A model generated the notes under the pieces. The model saw only the letters and a program-made list of their open reading frames with translations, was not told where the DNA came from and made no database searches. Position numbers and translations under genes: made by a program. Positions 33,606-43,023 of a stretch of DNA of 64,000 bases are shown here, one piece after another. The stretch covers positions 62,001 through 126,000 of the forward strand of contig NZ_PXYA01000002.1 in assembly GCF_003841405.1 (NCBI RefSeq). Reading direction: 5' to 3'. How positions within the stretch are numbered: position 1 is the first letter of the stretch; each line of letters begins with the position of its first letter. Origin of the DNA: Tetragenococcus halophilus subsp. halophilus DSM 20339. GTDB taxonomy: Bacteria > Bacillota > Bacilli > Lactobacillales > Enterococcaceae.

Positions 33606-34361
33606 TTTTATACTATGTTTTCGGGGATAGAAAGTGTTATATATCTCAACATGGACAACCTTTCGCCCACGTGTTCCTTTGTGAATTTCCAAATCCATAT
33701 CGTCAATTTTAAGGTTGATTTCGTCCATTGCTGGCGTAAGTACTTTTTGGTTAAATTGACCGAATGAATAGCTTTTAGGAGCCCCCATCATTCTTGCGAG
33801 TTCTTCTGGTGTAGCCTGTAAAGTAGGACATGTTTTGCCTTTGTCTTTGTTCGCTTCACGCATTAGTTTATATAACCGTATTGAATACTTTGAATCGAGT
33901 TGAACCGTATCAAACAAGCGATATTGCGTATAGTCGCTCTTTAATTGGAGTAGATAAGGGGCAAGATCGGGCGACAATTCAATTTGTACTTGCCCACTTT
34001 CGTGGTATTTAGCACTCTGCACCCACCCAGTTTGTGTAATGGTGCGGTCTTGTTCGTCTAAAATCAAAACTTCCTTTTTCCGTAATGTGCCAATTGCTTT
34101 TGCTAAATCAGAATAGTTTTTTCCACTTCTCGCATATCCAAATAGCTGACCCATTTCATACAGAGAAGTCTCAACAACGTTAAAATTGCGGTCATCAGGT
34201 TTAATTTTAGAGATGACGAAGTCCATCATTTTTAGCTCTCTGGCTGTTAAATCATGGCTTGCTTTCGTAATTAAATCGTTATGTGTTACGACATAATAAT
34301 AACTTTGGTCATCAATATCGTCATTAAAATTGCGGTCACTTTTAAATAAATAATTATTCAT
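33564..34361 (-). CDS. Plasmid replication initiator (Rep_3 type), 3' end replaced by IS1216
   Basis: 265 residues from ATG 34361 (GGGTGGTG upstream). The winged-helix initiator pattern is seen: NDLITKASHDLTARELKMMDFVISKI and SIRLYKLMREANKD. The last residues ([13 protein letters not shown]) come from the IS1216 end, so the original C-terminus is lost after about residue 252. Repeats with AGGTATG lie just upstream (34406-34460). A mirror copy is at 40429. Confidence 0.85.
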   Translation of the reverse strand: MNNYLFKSDRNFNDDIDDQSYYYVVTHNDLITKASHDLTARELKMMDFVISKIKPDDRNFNVVETSLYEMGQLFGYARSGKNYSDLAKAIGTLRKKEVLILDEQDRTITQTGWVQSAKYHESGQVQIELSPDLAPYLLQLKSDYTQYRLFDTVQLDSKYSIRLYKLMREANKDKGKTCPTLQATPEELARMMGAPKSYSFGQFNQKVLTPAMDEINLKIDDMDLEIHKGTRGRKVVHVEIYNTFYPRKHSIKGSVAKFENQTRPL

Positions 34362-34480
34362 TTTTACACCACCCATATAACTTATAATAAAATCATACCA
34401 TAGAATACAGGTATGTAAACATATTAGGTATGATAGGTGAACTTTTTAGGTATGATACACCTCTACAAACGTTGATATTA
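34362..34480. other. Probable iteron/origin region
   Basis: Three copies of AGGTATG(A/T) (about 34411, 34428 and 34450) with AT-rich flanks stand directly before rep, as in Rep_3 theta plasmids. The mirror image lies at 40310-40428. Spacing is not perfectly regular. Confidence 0.5.
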
Positions 34481-35056
34481 AAACATTTTAAACTCTCTAA
34501 GTACTTAAAGTATTACTAAAGTATTACTAAAGTATTATATAAAATAATAAAGAGAAATTTGTGTTCCAATTAACCAATCTGAACAAACACACAAAACATA
34601 AAAAATATTAAGTTCAAAAACTAAGCCCTTAAAGGTCGCCTTGCTACGCAAGCCTGCATAAAAAAGACCAAGGTCAAGATCAAGCCCTTTTTCAAGGAAA
34701 AAACTGATTGAATGACTTGCAGTAAGCTAGTTGTCCTTAACCGTCAATTCTCTGCGTACAGGAAGCTTGTTAGAGGCTCGCTATCGCTCGGTCAGGGCTA
34801 ACGCCCTAACAACCCCTTGAAAAGTCCTTAAACCCCCTTAAAATCGTTTTTAAGCTTTTTAGAATTACTACGGTATATAAAACTATTTATTGCTAAAATA
34901 AACTCACAGTTTTAATTATTTTAAATATTAGTAAATTCAAAAGCCTGAAGACCAACTTAGCCCAAGGGGTTCTCCAACCAACACTACCATTGAACGTATG
35001 TTCTTTTAGTGGTATGATTCCTATGAAATACGATAGATTAATATAGGAGGCGAAAT
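34481..35056. other. Gene-free plasmid backbone
   Basis: AT-rich, with TAAAGTATTAC repeats (about 34505-34545), then a segment shared in inverted form with 39985-40260. No gene seen. A ribosome site GGAGG at 35046 serves the next gene. Confidence 0.5.
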
Positions 35057-35434
35057 ATGTTAAGTGAAAATTTTTTCAAAGTTATCCAGCACGAGGGTGT
35101 GGTTTCTGTTACATCATGGGGAAGCGGTGAGGCCCCACATGTTCGTTGTACATGGAATTCATTTTTACGTATAACTGATGATGAACGCATTTTAGCACCA
35201 ATAGCTGGATTTACAAGCGTTCAAGAGGATGTGGTTAAGAATGACAACGTTATCTTGACTCTAGGGAGTCGAGAAGTTGAAGGGTTCAATGGGTATCAAG
35301 GAACAGGATTCTTAATTGAAGGACGGGCACGCTTTCTGGATACTGGTGACGAGTTTGACCGAATGAAAGAGGACTATCCTTTTATGAATAAATTACTTGA
35401 AGTCACCGTAGAATCTCAAAGGCAAATGCTTTAA
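35057..35434 (+). CDS. Pyridoxamine 5'-phosphate oxidase-family protein
   Basis: 125 residues with the split-barrel flavin-binding pattern (HEGVVSVTSWGSGEAPHVRCTWNSF, then VILTLGSREVEGFNGYQGTGFLIEGRARF). Members bind FMN, F420 or haem; the activity here is unknown. It stands alone inside the composite transposon with AGGAGG before ATG. Confidence 0.8.
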   Translation: MLSENFFKVIQHEGVVSVTSWGSGEAPHVRCTWNSFLRITDDERILAPIAGFTSVQEDVVKNDNVILTLGSREVEGFNGYQGTGFLIEGRARFLDTGDEFDRMKEDYPFMNKLLEVTVESQRQML

Positions 35435-35569
35435 TCTCTTATTGGAAGTTAGACTATTATAAATGACTATGTCGTAATGAAGAGGATGTTTTATGGGAGC
35501 GGAATAATTCGTTCAAATCGCCTTTGGTGGCTAGAGTCTGCCGGAGTTCTGTAGTAAAATCGTTCATAG

Positions 35570-35630
35570 GGAAGTCCTCTTTTCTGTGAATGGGTGTGGT
35601 AACTTTATTCTACAGAAGGGACTTCCTTTT
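35570..35630. terminator. Hairpin in a gene-free stretch
   Basis: GGAAGTCC (35570) and GGACTTCC (35619) followed by TTTTTT. The surrounding 35435-35732 contains no gene; it may be part of an old insertion element, which I do not recognise. Confidence 0.5.
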
Positions 35631-35732
35631 TTCTATTTACACAAAATATTTTATACTCTCTACAAAATCAGTCAAACAGCCTATACTTTACTATATAATT
35701 GTAAAGTATAGGCTGTTTAAATCCGCTAATTT

Positions 35733-35954
35733 TTATTTGTCGCCACTAAGTTTTACAAGGATTTTCGCTTGACTCTTATCATTGCTTAATGATTCAAAAC
35801 CATTTTCAACGATATTTTCTAGCTCAATATGGTCAGTAATAAGTGGTGATACATCAATTTGATTATTTTCAATCATCTTCAGCGTTAGATCAAAAATATC
35901 ATCTTCATACGCTAGTGTTGATGATATACGAACACCAGAAGCTGTTAATAACAT
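35733..35954 (-). pseudogene. Zinc-type alcohol dehydrogenase C-terminal fragment
   Basis: About 73 codons matching the end of medium-chain alcohol/butanediol dehydrogenases (ITDHIELENIVENGFESL, then KILVKL). The catalytic and NAD domains are missing and sequence upstream is unrelated. Confidence 0.7.
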
Positions 35955-36050
35955 TGGATTAAAGGGAATAAAATTAATAAATTACTTCGGAACTATATTT
36001 AAGTGCGCTAAAATAATATAAACAAAACATAAAAAAATGGGAGGGATTAA

Positions 36051-36251
36051 ATGTTTGAAAGCCACTCAAAAATCAGTGAGACCTTAATTACTGTAGCCTC
36101 TATTGCCTTTTTAGTGAACATTTTTATATCTGTACTTAGTTACGTTAATAATGAAAATATGACATCTATACTAATTATTATCGTATCTGTTATGGCTTTA
36201 TTAATTAATTTTTTCGTATGGAGAAAAAGTAAGAAAATAACTAGAGCATAA
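36051..36251 (+). CDS. Small two-helix membrane protein
   Basis: 66 residues, two hydrophobic segments (about 12-30 and 39-57) and a basic tail WRKSKKITRA. GGGAGG lies 7 bases before ATG and a strong terminator follows at once, so it is a real small gene. No family recognised. Confidence 0.65.
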   Translation: MFESHSKISETLITVASIAFLVNIFISVLSYVNNENMTSILIIIVSVMALLINFFVWRKSKKITRA

Positions 36252-36294
36252 AAAAAGCAGATTGGATCTTGAGAAAATCCAATCTGCTTTTTTT
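36251..36294 (+). terminator. Terminator after the small membrane protein
   Basis: 14-bp stem AGCAGATTGGATCT.../AATCCAATCTGCT flanked by A and T runs. Confidence 0.9.
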
Positions 36295-36370
36295 AAAATC
36301 TTTAAACCCTTTTTAATAAAAGGGTTTATTTTGCTATTTGTTTTTAAATACTTAATCAACAAATATTTAT

Positions 36371-36422
36371 TTGACGAGAAAGAAATTAATCGGGTATACT
36401 TCATTCAAATATTCATTTGAAT
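36371..36422 (+). promoter_or_regulatory. CadC-like operator and promoter of a truncated gene
   Basis: TTGACG (36371-36376), 18 bp, TATACT (36395-36400), then the perfect palindrome ATTCAAAT-ATTC-ATTTGAAT (36403-36422). It resembles the cadC control region at 38844-38914. Confidence 0.65.
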
Positions 36423-36432
36423 GAGAGGTGAA

Positions 36433-36570
36433 ATGATGGAAGAAGTTTGCCAAGTTGGGGTACCGCCAACATTTCGGAAATTTTGTACGTTAAGGGAATT
36501 TCAACCTAAAAAAGTCGAATTCCTGTACGCTAAGGAACCGACTTTTTTAGATTGGCTTTCTCAATTATAG
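36433..36570 (+). pseudogene. CadC-like start fused to unrelated sequence
   Basis: The first codons (MMEEVCQ) and leader GAATGAGAGGTGAA match cadC at 38915-38950. The frame then enters unrelated DNA with a repeated TGTACG(T/C)TAAGG (36485 and 36525) and ends after 45 codons. Probably the scar of a deletion or transposon end. Confidence 0.5.
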
Positions 36571-36627
36571 CCACCGGATAGTTTGAGTGTATTTTCTTCA
36601 CATAGTTAAGCTACTATAAATAAGAGC

Positions 36628-38274
36628 TTACCCTGCACAACAAGATAATTTTGATACATCTTTATCAAATGTAAGTGCAGCTAATTTTAATCCTTCTGCC
36701 ATCGTTAAATAGGGCGCCATTGTGTCTGTTAAATCCTCGACTGTTAAGCCAAATTTAACAGCTAAAGTTCCTGCATAAATGACTTCGCCTGCATTTTCAG
36801 CAACAATATGAACGCCTATTATTTGTTGATTTTGAGCGTTGATAACAAGCTTGATTAACCCAGTTGCATCATGATTAACTAGGGCCCTTGGTACATTATC
36901 TAAATCTAAGATTGACGTTTTAACATCTATTCCCTTATCATTTGCTTGTTCTTCTGTTAAGCCAACAGTACCTACTCCAGGATTTGTAAAAATAACACCA
37001 GGAACAACAGACAAATCAATTTTCCTATTTAAGCCCCCGACTGCATTGTCCGCTACAATCTTACCTTCATGCGCGGCTACATAGACAAATTGAGGACCTA
37101 ATGTAACATCTCCTGCTGAGTAAATGTGTTGATTGCTTGTCTGACCAAAATCATTCATCATGATTTCATTATTTATCCCTATTTTTACACCAGCAACATC
37201 TAAATTTAAGGCTTCAGTATTCGGTTTTCTACCTGTTGCAACAAGCAGCTGCTCTGATTCAATCACTTTTTTCTTGCCATCTACTGTAACATGAACCTTC
37301 TTTATCTCTCCAGATTGTTCTACACGCTCAAAAGTTGCCCCTTTTACAAGGTTTATTCCTTGTTCAATTAAAGCTTTTTCTACTACTTCAGAAATCTCTG
37401 GGTCATACTCTTTTAACAGTCGCTCACTTCTTTGCATAAGCGTTACTTCTGAACCTAAGTTATGAAACAATTGGCCAAGCTCCATTCCGATATATCCTGA
37501 ACCGATCACCGTTAATCGTTTAGGTACCTTTTTTATTTCAAGGAGCGTTGTACTTGTTAAATACTCCACTTCTTCAAGTCCTGAAATCGGCGGGAGAGAA
37601 GGAGATGCACCCGTTGCAATTAAAAAGCGTTTTGCGGAAAGTTTCTCCCCATTGACTTCAACCGTCTGTTCATCAGTAAATTTTGCTTCACCTTCGATTA
37701 AATCAAAACCGTATTCGTCGATTAAATCGATATATTTTTCTTGGCGCATTCCACTTACCAATTCATCTTTTTGTTTCACCAATGATTTTAAATCGACTTC
37801 TCCAGCCATTGTATTTAACCCATGGAATGGATTCTTTTTAGCTAAATGATTGATCGTTCCTGCCCTAAGAAGCGTTTTAGACGGAACACAGCCAACATTT
37901 ACACAAGTTCCGCCAATTGTGTGTCGTTCGACCATACCCACTTTTGCACCATATTTTGTTGCTTGAATAGCTGCTGAAAAAGCAGCACTTCCAGAGTCTA
38001 TAATCAGAAAGTCATAATCGTATTCCTTTTCATTTTTAAGTATTAAATTAGACTGAGAAGCTATTTTTTCGATCTTTTCTATCTGATAATTGGATTGTTC
38101 AATCGCTTTTTCGATGCTATTAATTTCGACAGATTCACTTAAATTGAATTCTGTTTCCCCTTGCCGGTAGTTTGTTTTTATATCTTTTGCACCTATGTTT
38201 TCAAGCGCCATTGTTACATGGTTCTCACAGCTGGCACAAGTCATACCTTGAATGCTTACTTTATACTTCTTCAT
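36628..38274 (-). CDS. merA: Mercury(II) reductase
   Basis: 548 residues. N-terminal HMA domain with GMTCASC (residues 10-16); then the FAD disulfide reductase core with redox motif [13 protein letters not shown] (about 126-138), NAD motif [13 protein letters not shown], and the C-terminal Cys pair LSCCAG that passes Hg2+ to the active site. It reduces Hg2+ to volatile Hg0 with NADPH. It follows merR after 12 bp and shares the Hg-controlled promoter at 38706. No merB or mer transport gene is seen. Confidence 0.95.
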   Translation of the reverse strand: MKKYKVSIQGMTCASCENHVTMALENIGAKDIKTNYRQGETEFNLSESVEINSIEKAIEQSNYQIEKIEKIASQSNLILKNEKEYDYDFLIIDSGSAAFSAAIQATKYGAKVGMVERHTIGGTCVNVGCVPSKTLLRAGTINHLAKKNPFHGLNTMAGEVDLKSLVKQKDELVSGMRQEKYIDLIDEYGFDLIEGEAKFTDEQTVEVNGEKLSAKRFLIATGASPSLPPISGLEEVEYLTSTTLLEIKKVPKRLTVIGSGYIGMELGQLFHNLGSEVTLMQRSERLLKEYDPEISEVVEKALIEQGINLVKGATFERVEQSGEIKKVHVTVDGKKKVIESEQLLVATGRKPNTEALNLDVAGVKIGINNEIMMNDFGQTSNQHIYSAGDVTLGPQFVYVAAHEGKIVADNAVGGLNRKIDLSVVPGVIFTNPGVGTVGLTEEQANDKGIDVKTSILDLDNVPRALVNHDATGLIKLVINAQNQQIIGVHIVAENAGEVIYAGTLAVKFGLTVEDLTDTMAPYLTMAEGLKLAALTFDKDVSKLSCCAG

Positions 38275-38286
38275 ACAAAAGCTCCT

Positions 38287-38697
38287 TCATTCATCATAAA
38301 TTAGTGTTTCAATGATCGGACAAGCATACATTTCTTTCTCGTTAGGACAACGTTCCTTTAAATCGCCTAACATGCTTTCAATTTGTTTTAAATCAGCAAT
38401 TTGTTTTTGCACTTCTATTTGCTTTTGAGAAACAAAATCAAACATATTTTGACAACGAACACTGTCTTGATCAACAACGCCTAGCAATTTATAAATTTCG
38501 TTTAAAGAAAAACCAAGATTTTGCATTTGCTTAATAAATTTCACTCGTTTAATATCCGCATCAGAATACAAGCGATATCCTGAATCTGTACGTATTGGTT
38601 CTTCCAATAATTTTTTACCTTCATAATATCGTATTGTTTCTTTATTAACGCCACTCTTTTCAGCAAATTCACTAATCAGATACTTCATTCTTTTCAC
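38287..38697 (-). CDS. merR: MerR, mercury-responsive regulator
   Basis: 136 residues. N-terminal MerR helix-turn-helix (GVNKETIRYYEGKKLL), dimer helix, and the three Hg-binding cysteines: Cys near 79 (SVRCQNMF), then CPNEKEMYAC. It first represses and, with Hg2+, activates the promoter it binds. It is the first gene of merR-merA; the promoter has the long spacer MerR needs. Confidence 0.93.
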   Translation of the reverse strand: MKRMKYLISEFAEKSGVNKETIRYYEGKKLLEEPIRTDSGYRLYSDADIKRVKFIKQMQNLGFSLNEIYKLLGVVDQDSVRCQNMFDFVSQKQIEVQKQIADLKQIESMLGDLKERCPNEKEMYACPIIETLIYDE

Positions 38698-38705
38698 CTC
38701 TATTT

Positions 38706-38737
38706 ATTATACACCATGTACCATAGTACATGGTCAA
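38706..38737 (-). promoter_or_regulatory. MerR-controlled promoter
   Basis: Minus strand TTGACC (complement 38732-38737), a 20-bp spacer containing the palindrome CCATGTAC...GTACATGG, and TATAAT (complement 38706-38711). The over-long spacer with a centred palindrome is diagnostic of MerR-type control. Confidence 0.9.
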
Positions 38738-38843
38738 GAGATATTTATGATTTTAAAATACTCTACCCTAGTAGTTTTCTCTTAAAATCCCTTAAATATA
38801 TTTAAAGATTTTAATACCGTAAAGAAATCGAATGGCGAAACAA

Positions 38844-38914
38844 TCAAATAAGCATTTGACTATTAAGGCACAACATATGTATAATATTAACGATACAATC
38901 AAATGAACGTTTGA
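38844..38914 (+). promoter_or_regulatory. cadC promoter with two operators
   Basis: TTGACT (38856-38861), 18 bp, TATAAT (38880-38885). Palindrome TCAAAT-AAGC-ATTTGA (38844-38859) covers the -35; TCAAATGAACGTTTGA (38899-38914) lies after the start point. Both fit CadC-type operators. Confidence 0.8.
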
Positions 38915-38930
38915 ATGAGAGGTGAATCAA

Positions 38931-39293
38931 GTGACTGAAGTTTGCCAAACAACAATCATACATCCTGAAAAAGTGGATGTGGTGAAAAACAAACTAGAAA
39001 ATAAAGACTTGTCGAATTTGCTTGTGCTAGGAAAATGTTTTAGCGATCCTTCAAGGATTAAAATTTTCTATGCTTTAGAAACCTTCAAAGAAATATGTGT
39101 CTGCGATTTAGCGGAAACCTTAGACGCTAGTATTGCTACAACGTCACACCATTTACGTTATTTAAAAAAGTATGGAATGACGAAATCACGTCAGGATGGC
39201 AAAGTAGTTTATTATTCTTTAGCGAATGAGGACGTAATTTTTGCTGTTCAAACTTTTCTGAATCTGTCAGAAAAGATAACTACGAAATTTTAG
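38931..39293 (+). CDS. cadC: CadC-type ArsR-family metal sensor
   Basis: 120 residues from GTG 38931 (GAGAGGTGA upstream; an in-frame GTG at 38922 overlaps it). The alpha-3 metal site ICVCDLAE (Cys-x-Cys) plus an N-terminal Cys (EVCQTT) form the Cd/Pb-binding set of CadC. The winged helix recognition segment is SIATTSHHLRYLKKYGM. It releases the operator when Cd2+, Pb2+ or Zn2+ binds. It is followed by cadD after 16 bp. Confidence 0.9.
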   Translation: MTEVCQTTIIHPEKVDVVKNKLENKDLSNLLVLGKCFSDPSRIKIFYALETFKEICVCDLAETLDASIATTSHHLRYLKKYGMTKSRQDGKVVYYSLANEDVIFAVQTFLNLSEKITTKF

Positions 39294-39309
39294 TTTGGAG
39301 GAAGTTATT

Positions 39310-39924
39310 TTGTTACAAAGTATTATTTCAGCGATCGCTGTTTATATTTCTACCAGCATTGATTATTTGTTTATCTTGCTGATTATTTTCTCGCAAGCAC
39401 ACTCACAGAAAGGTATTCGTCACATTTTTTGGGGTCAATATCTTGGAACAGGCATTTTGGTAGCTGTAAGTTTATTTGCTGCTTATGTACTGAATTTTGT
39501 CCCTCAGGATTGGATCATTGGACTTCTGGGGCTCATTCCAATTTATCTAGGTGTCCGTGTTGCCATGGGAGCCGAAGAAGAAGCAGAAGAAGAGGAAGTT
39601 GTCGAAAAATTAAAGTCTGGGGGGTCTAGTCGCTTGTTCTGGACGATGTCTTTAATGACGATTGCTTCAGGTGGCGATAATTTAGGGATTTATATTCCTT
39701 ATTTTGCTTCAATCTCTTTTTCAGAAATTATCATTGCTTTAGTTGTTTTTGCTATCTCAATTGCGGTGCTTTGCTATATCAGTTATCGATTAGCAAAAAT
39801 TTCTTTTGTCGCCGATACATTAGAGAAATACGAACGAATTATTGTGCCTGTCGTGTTTATTGGCTTAGGAATTTTTATCCTGATAGAGAACGGTACAATT
39901 CAGACACTTTTAGACCTAATCTAA
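39310..39924 (+). CDS. cadD: CadD-type cadmium resistance transporter
   Basis: 204 residues, five to six membrane helices of the CadD/LysE-like type, with a charged central loop GAEEEAEEEEVVEK and the family motif GGDNLGIYIPYFA. TTG start 39310 follows GGAGG at proper distance; the in-frame TTG at 39295 contains that site. Co-transcribed with cadC. It gives cadmium resistance, probably by export. Confidence 0.9.
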   Translation: MLQSIISAIAVYISTSIDYLFILLIIFSQAHSQKGIRHIFWGQYLGTGILVAVSLFAAYVLNFVPQDWIIGLLGLIPIYLGVRVAMGAEEEAEEEEVVEKLKSGGSSRLFWTMSLMTIASGGDNLGIYIPYFASISFSEIIIALVVFAISIAVLCYISYRLAKISFVADTLEKYERIIVPVVFIGLGIFILIENGTIQTLLDLI

Positions 39925-39934
39925 TGTTAAACTC

Positions 39935-39962
39935 CAAAAGACGCCTTATTTGGCGTTTTTTT
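39935..39962 (+). terminator. Terminator after cadD
   Basis: Stem ACGCC/GGCGT with T7 tail. Confidence 0.8.
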
Positions 39963-40428
39963 GGCTTTCTAGGGGTTTTTCGAGGTTGTTAGGGCCGTTA
40001 GCCCTGACCGAGCGATAGCGAGCCTCTAACAAGCTCTCTGGTCGCAGAAACTGACGGTTAAGGATATCTAGCTTACTGCAAGTTGCTTAAACAGTGTTTT
40101 TCCTTGAAAAAAAGGACTTGATCTTGACCTTGGTCTTTTTTATGCAGGCTTGCGTAGCAAGGCGACCTTTAAGGGCTTAGTTTTTGAACTTAATATTTTT
40201 TATGTTTTGTGTGTTTGTTCAGATTGGTTAATTGGAACACAAATTTCTCTTTATTATTTTATATAATACTTTAGTAATACTTTAAGTACTTAGAGAGTTT
40301 AAAATGTTTTAATATCAACGTTTGTAGAGGTGTATCATACCTAAAAAGTTCACCTATCATACCTAATATGTTTACATACCTGTATTCTATGGTATGATTT
40401 TATTATAAGTTATATGGGTGGTGTAAAA
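39963..40428. other. Plasmid backbone and iteron region, mirror of 34362-34830
   Basis: No gene. From about 40120 to 41184 it is identical to the complement of 33606-34670; farther out (39985-40120) the match drops to roughly 85%. AGGTATG repeats (complement) at 40330-40385. Confidence 0.6.
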
Positions 40429-41226
40429 ATGAATAATTATTTATTTAAAAGTGACCGCAATTTTAATGACGATATTGATGACCAAAGTTATTATTATGTC
40501 GTAACACATAACGATTTAATTACGAAAGCAAGCCATGATTTAACAGCCAGAGAGCTAAAAATGATGGACTTCGTCATCTCTAAAATTAAACCTGATGACC
40601 GCAATTTTAACGTTGTTGAGACTTCTCTGTATGAAATGGGTCAGCTATTTGGATATGCGAGAAGTGGAAAAAACTATTCTGATTTAGCAAAAGCAATTGG
40701 CACATTACGGAAAAAGGAAGTTTTGATTTTAGACGAACAAGACCGCACCATTACACAAACTGGGTGGGTGCAGAGTGCTAAATACCACGAAAGTGGGCAA
40801 GTACAAATTGAATTGTCGCCCGATCTTGCCCCTTATCTACTCCAATTAAAGAGCGACTATACGCAATATCGCTTGTTTGATACGGTTCAACTCGATTCAA
40901 AGTATTCAATACGGTTATATAAACTAATGCGTGAAGCGAACAAAGACAAAGGCAAAACATGTCCTACTTTACAGGCTACACCAGAAGAACTCGCAAGAAT
41001 GATGGGGGCTCCTAAAAGCTATTCATTCGGTCAATTTAACCAAAAAGTACTTACGCCAGCAATGGACGAAATCAACCTTAAAATTGACGATATGGATTTG
41101 GAAATTCACAAAGGAACACGTGGGCGAAAGGTTGTCCATGTTGAGATATATAACACTTTCTATCCCCGAAAACATAGTATAAAAGGTTCTGTTGCAAAGT
41201 TTTCCCAAAAATCTATTTTAGTGTAA
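40429..41226 (+). CDS. Plasmid replication initiator (Rep_3 type), mirror copy
   Basis: Identical to the rep at 33564-34361 up to the IS1216 junction, then ends GSVAKFSQKSILV inside IS1216. Both copies lost their own C-termini at exactly the same base, so one was made from the other by IS1216-driven rearrangement after the truncation. Whether a Rep with a substituted tail still works is open. Confidence 0.85.
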   Translation: MNNYLFKSDRNFNDDIDDQSYYYVVTHNDLITKASHDLTARELKMMDFVISKIKPDDRNFNVVETSLYEMGQLFGYARSGKNYSDLAKAIGTLRKKEVLILDEQDRTITQTGWVQSAKYHESGQVQIELSPDLAPYLLQLKSDYTQYRLFDTVQLDSKYSIRLYKLMREANKDKGKTCPTLQATPEELARMMGAPKSYSFGQFNQKVLTPAMDEINLKIDDMDLEIHKGTRGRKVVHVEIYNTFYPRKHSIKGSVAKFSQKSILV

Positions 41227-41992
41227 AATTGAGAAAAAAGACAGAGAGGACAGAGTAATGAATCATTTTAAAGGCAAACAATTCAAAAAAGACGTCATTA
41301 TTGTCGCTGTTGGTTACTACCTGCGTTACAATCTAAGCTATCGTGAAGTTCAGGAATTGTTATATGATCGTGGAATAAATGTGTGTCATACTACGATTTA
41401 TCGTTGGGTGCAAGAGTACAGCAAAGTCCTCTATTATCTTTGGAAGAAGAAAAATAGACAATCCTTCTATTCATGGAAAATGGACGAAACCTATATCAAA
41501 ATTAAGGGACGTTGGCATTATCTTTATCGTGCAATTGATGCGGACGGCTTAACCTTAGATATCTGGTTACGAAAGAAACGGGATACGCAAGCAGCCTATG
41601 CTTTCTTAAAACGACTCCATAAACAGTTTGGTGAGCCGAAAGCAATTGTGACCGATAAAGCACCTTCTCTTGGCTCCGCCTTTAGAAAGTTACAGAGTGT
41701 GGGTTTATATACTAAGACAGAGCACCGAACTGTGAAGTATCTTAACAATTTAATAGAACAAGACCATCGACCTATTAAACGACGAAATAAATTTTATCAA
41801 AGTCTCCGTACAGCCTCTTCCACGATTAAGGGCATGAAGACCATTCGAGGAATATATAAAAAGAACCGAAGAAATGGAACGCTCTTCGGCTTTTCGGTGT
41901 CTACTGAAATCAAGGTATTAATGGGAATAACAGCCTAAGATATTTAGAGTTCAGAGAGGGCGCGTTTGATTTTCAAACTTCGCAACAGAACC
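41185..41992 (+). mobile_element. IS1216, right copy
   Basis: 808 bp, identical ends to the left copy, same orientation. Confidence 0.93.
41258..41938 (+). CDS. IS1216 transposase, right copy
   Basis: 226 residues, same sequence as the copy at 32871, with intact DDE residues (KMDETYIK, VTDKAPS, EQDHRPIKRR). Both being intact, the unit could still move or rearrange. Confidence 0.95.
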   Translation: MNHFKGKQFKKDVIIVAVGYYLRYNLSYREVQELLYDRGINVCHTTIYRWVQEYSKVLYYLWKKKNRQSFYSWKMDETYIKIKGRWHYLYRAIDADGLTLDIWLRKKRDTQAAYAFLKRLHKQFGEPKAIVTDKAPSLGSAFRKLQSVGLYTKTEHRTVKYLNNLIEQDHRPIKRRNKFYQSLRTASSTIKGMKTIRGIYKKNRRNGTLFGFSVSTEIKVLMGITA

Positions 41993-42157
41993 AACCATAC
42001 TACAATCGCGCCAATAGACAGGGCCAGAGACAAGGCTTGCGAAACGCGGATCCACTCGCCAATCCATAAACTGTTCGTTCGCATACCTTCAATGAAGAAC
42101 CTACCCACTGAGTACCACAAAACGTAACTCAAAGCGACTTCTTCTTGACGCAAAAGC
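41993..42157 (-). pseudogene. lgt remnant of module copy 1
   Basis: Encodes only [20 protein letters not shown]...GAIVVW, the C-terminal part of prolipoprotein diacylglyceryl transferase. The rest was lost by a 1089-bp deletion between two GCAAAAGC repeats (compare 58262 and 59351 in copy 2), and the 3' end is cut by the composite transposon. Confidence 0.85.
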
Positions 42158-42224
42158 ACTGAGTTCTGTCCCGTTGTTAATGAAGAGCGACAGAACACCA
42201 ACGTGTAGAAAAAAGTGTGTCCGA

Positions 42225-42929
42225 TTATTCGCTGTAAAGCAATAAATCATCTAAATCCTGAATCTTGATCCTTTTCCCAGACAGCTGTTGAATCAATCCC
42301 TCGTCCTCCAATTCTCCAAATTGGCGACTGATGGTCTCAGGTGTCGTTCCTAAATAGGAAGCAATGTCCTTTTTTGCCATCGGCAGGGTGATGGTGGGAG
42401 AGTTGCCCATTTCAGGTTCCACATTTTCTGCCAAAAACAAAACTAAACGGGTAATGACACTCTCCACGGCTACTTGTGTCGTTTGACGTTCTGAACTTTC
42501 TAACCGTTTAGACATTTCCGCCAATAGTTTTAAAGAAATAGCTGGGTATTGTTCCAGAAAATCTTGGACATCTTTTTGCTGAATCATACAGACAACGGTA
42601 TCTCGGGTTGCTTCGGCATATTCCTCGTGTATTGCATCCGGGTTGAACAAGGTCCATTCTCCGGTGAAATCACCAGGGTTCAAGATCCGCACTAGCTGCT
42701 CTTTGCCAGAGTCTGCCAATCGATAAATACGGATTTTCCCACGATTGATAATATATAAAGTATCCTCTTTTTCTTGTGAACGAAACAGAAACTCTCCTTT
42801 TTGATACTGTTTCGTGTGGGCTTTTTCAGCAATGTAATTCATCGCGCTATCCTCTAAGTGATTGAATATTGGAACCAAGCGGATACAGGCTGCGTGGTCA
42901 CCAATTTCATGATGGGTATGTTTAGTCAA
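42225..42929 (-). CDS. Fnr/FLP-type Crp-family regulator (copy 1)
   Basis: 234 residues. Cyclic-nucleotide-like beta-roll ([34 protein letters not shown]) and a C-terminal helix-turn-helix ([23 protein letters not shown]). The recognition helix carries E..SR as in FNR, which binds TTGAT-N4-ATCAA. Only two cysteines stand out, Cys15 (AACIRLVP) and one in VVCMIQQ, so a disulfide switch as in lactobacillal FLP is more likely than an iron-sulfur cluster. Matching boxes precede every module gene including itself. Confidence 0.88.
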   Translation of the reverse strand: MTKHTHHEIGDHAACIRLVPIFNHLEDSAMNYIAEKAHTKQYQKGEFLFRSQEKEDTLYIINRGKIRIYRLADSGKEQLVRILNPGDFTGEWTLFNPDAIHEEYAEATRDTVVCMIQQKDVQDFLEQYPAISLKLLAEMSKRLESSERQTTQVAVESVITRLVLFLAENVEPEMGNSPTITLPMAKKDIASYLGTTPETISRQFGELEDEGLIQQLSGKRIKIQDLDDLLLYSE

Positions 42930-42973
42930 TTCATTCTCCCCCTTTATTTATTTTGTTTATATTCGCTGCTTTT

Positions 42974-43015
42974 ATTATATAAGTCTCTTACTACAAAAAA
43001 ATTGATGCACATCAA
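42974..43015 (-). promoter_or_regulatory. Fnr-box promoter of the regulator gene (copy 1)
   Basis: Box TTGATGCACATCAA (43002-43015), the exact FNR consensus, and -10 TATAAT (complement 42974-42979), centres 32 bp apart. Confidence 0.8.
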
Positions 43016-43023
43016 GAAAATAG

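Larger units (their letters stand above)
32798..41992. mobile_element. IS1216 composite transposon carrying mer and cad genes
   Basis: Two IS1216 copies in the same orientation bound a 9195-bp unit. The outer flanks carry an 8-bp duplication AACCATAC (32790-32797 and 41993-42000), and the uninterrupted target ATAAACCATACTACAATC is seen in module copy 2 at 58105-58120. Cargo: two inverted plasmid rep genes, a flavin-type protein, merR-merA, cadC-cadD and remnants. Confidence 0.93.

Noticed and set aside
41944..42201. 85-residue protein ending KIKRALSEL
   Set aside because: It is a chimera: IS1216 end, lgt fragment and the deletion junction; not a real gene.
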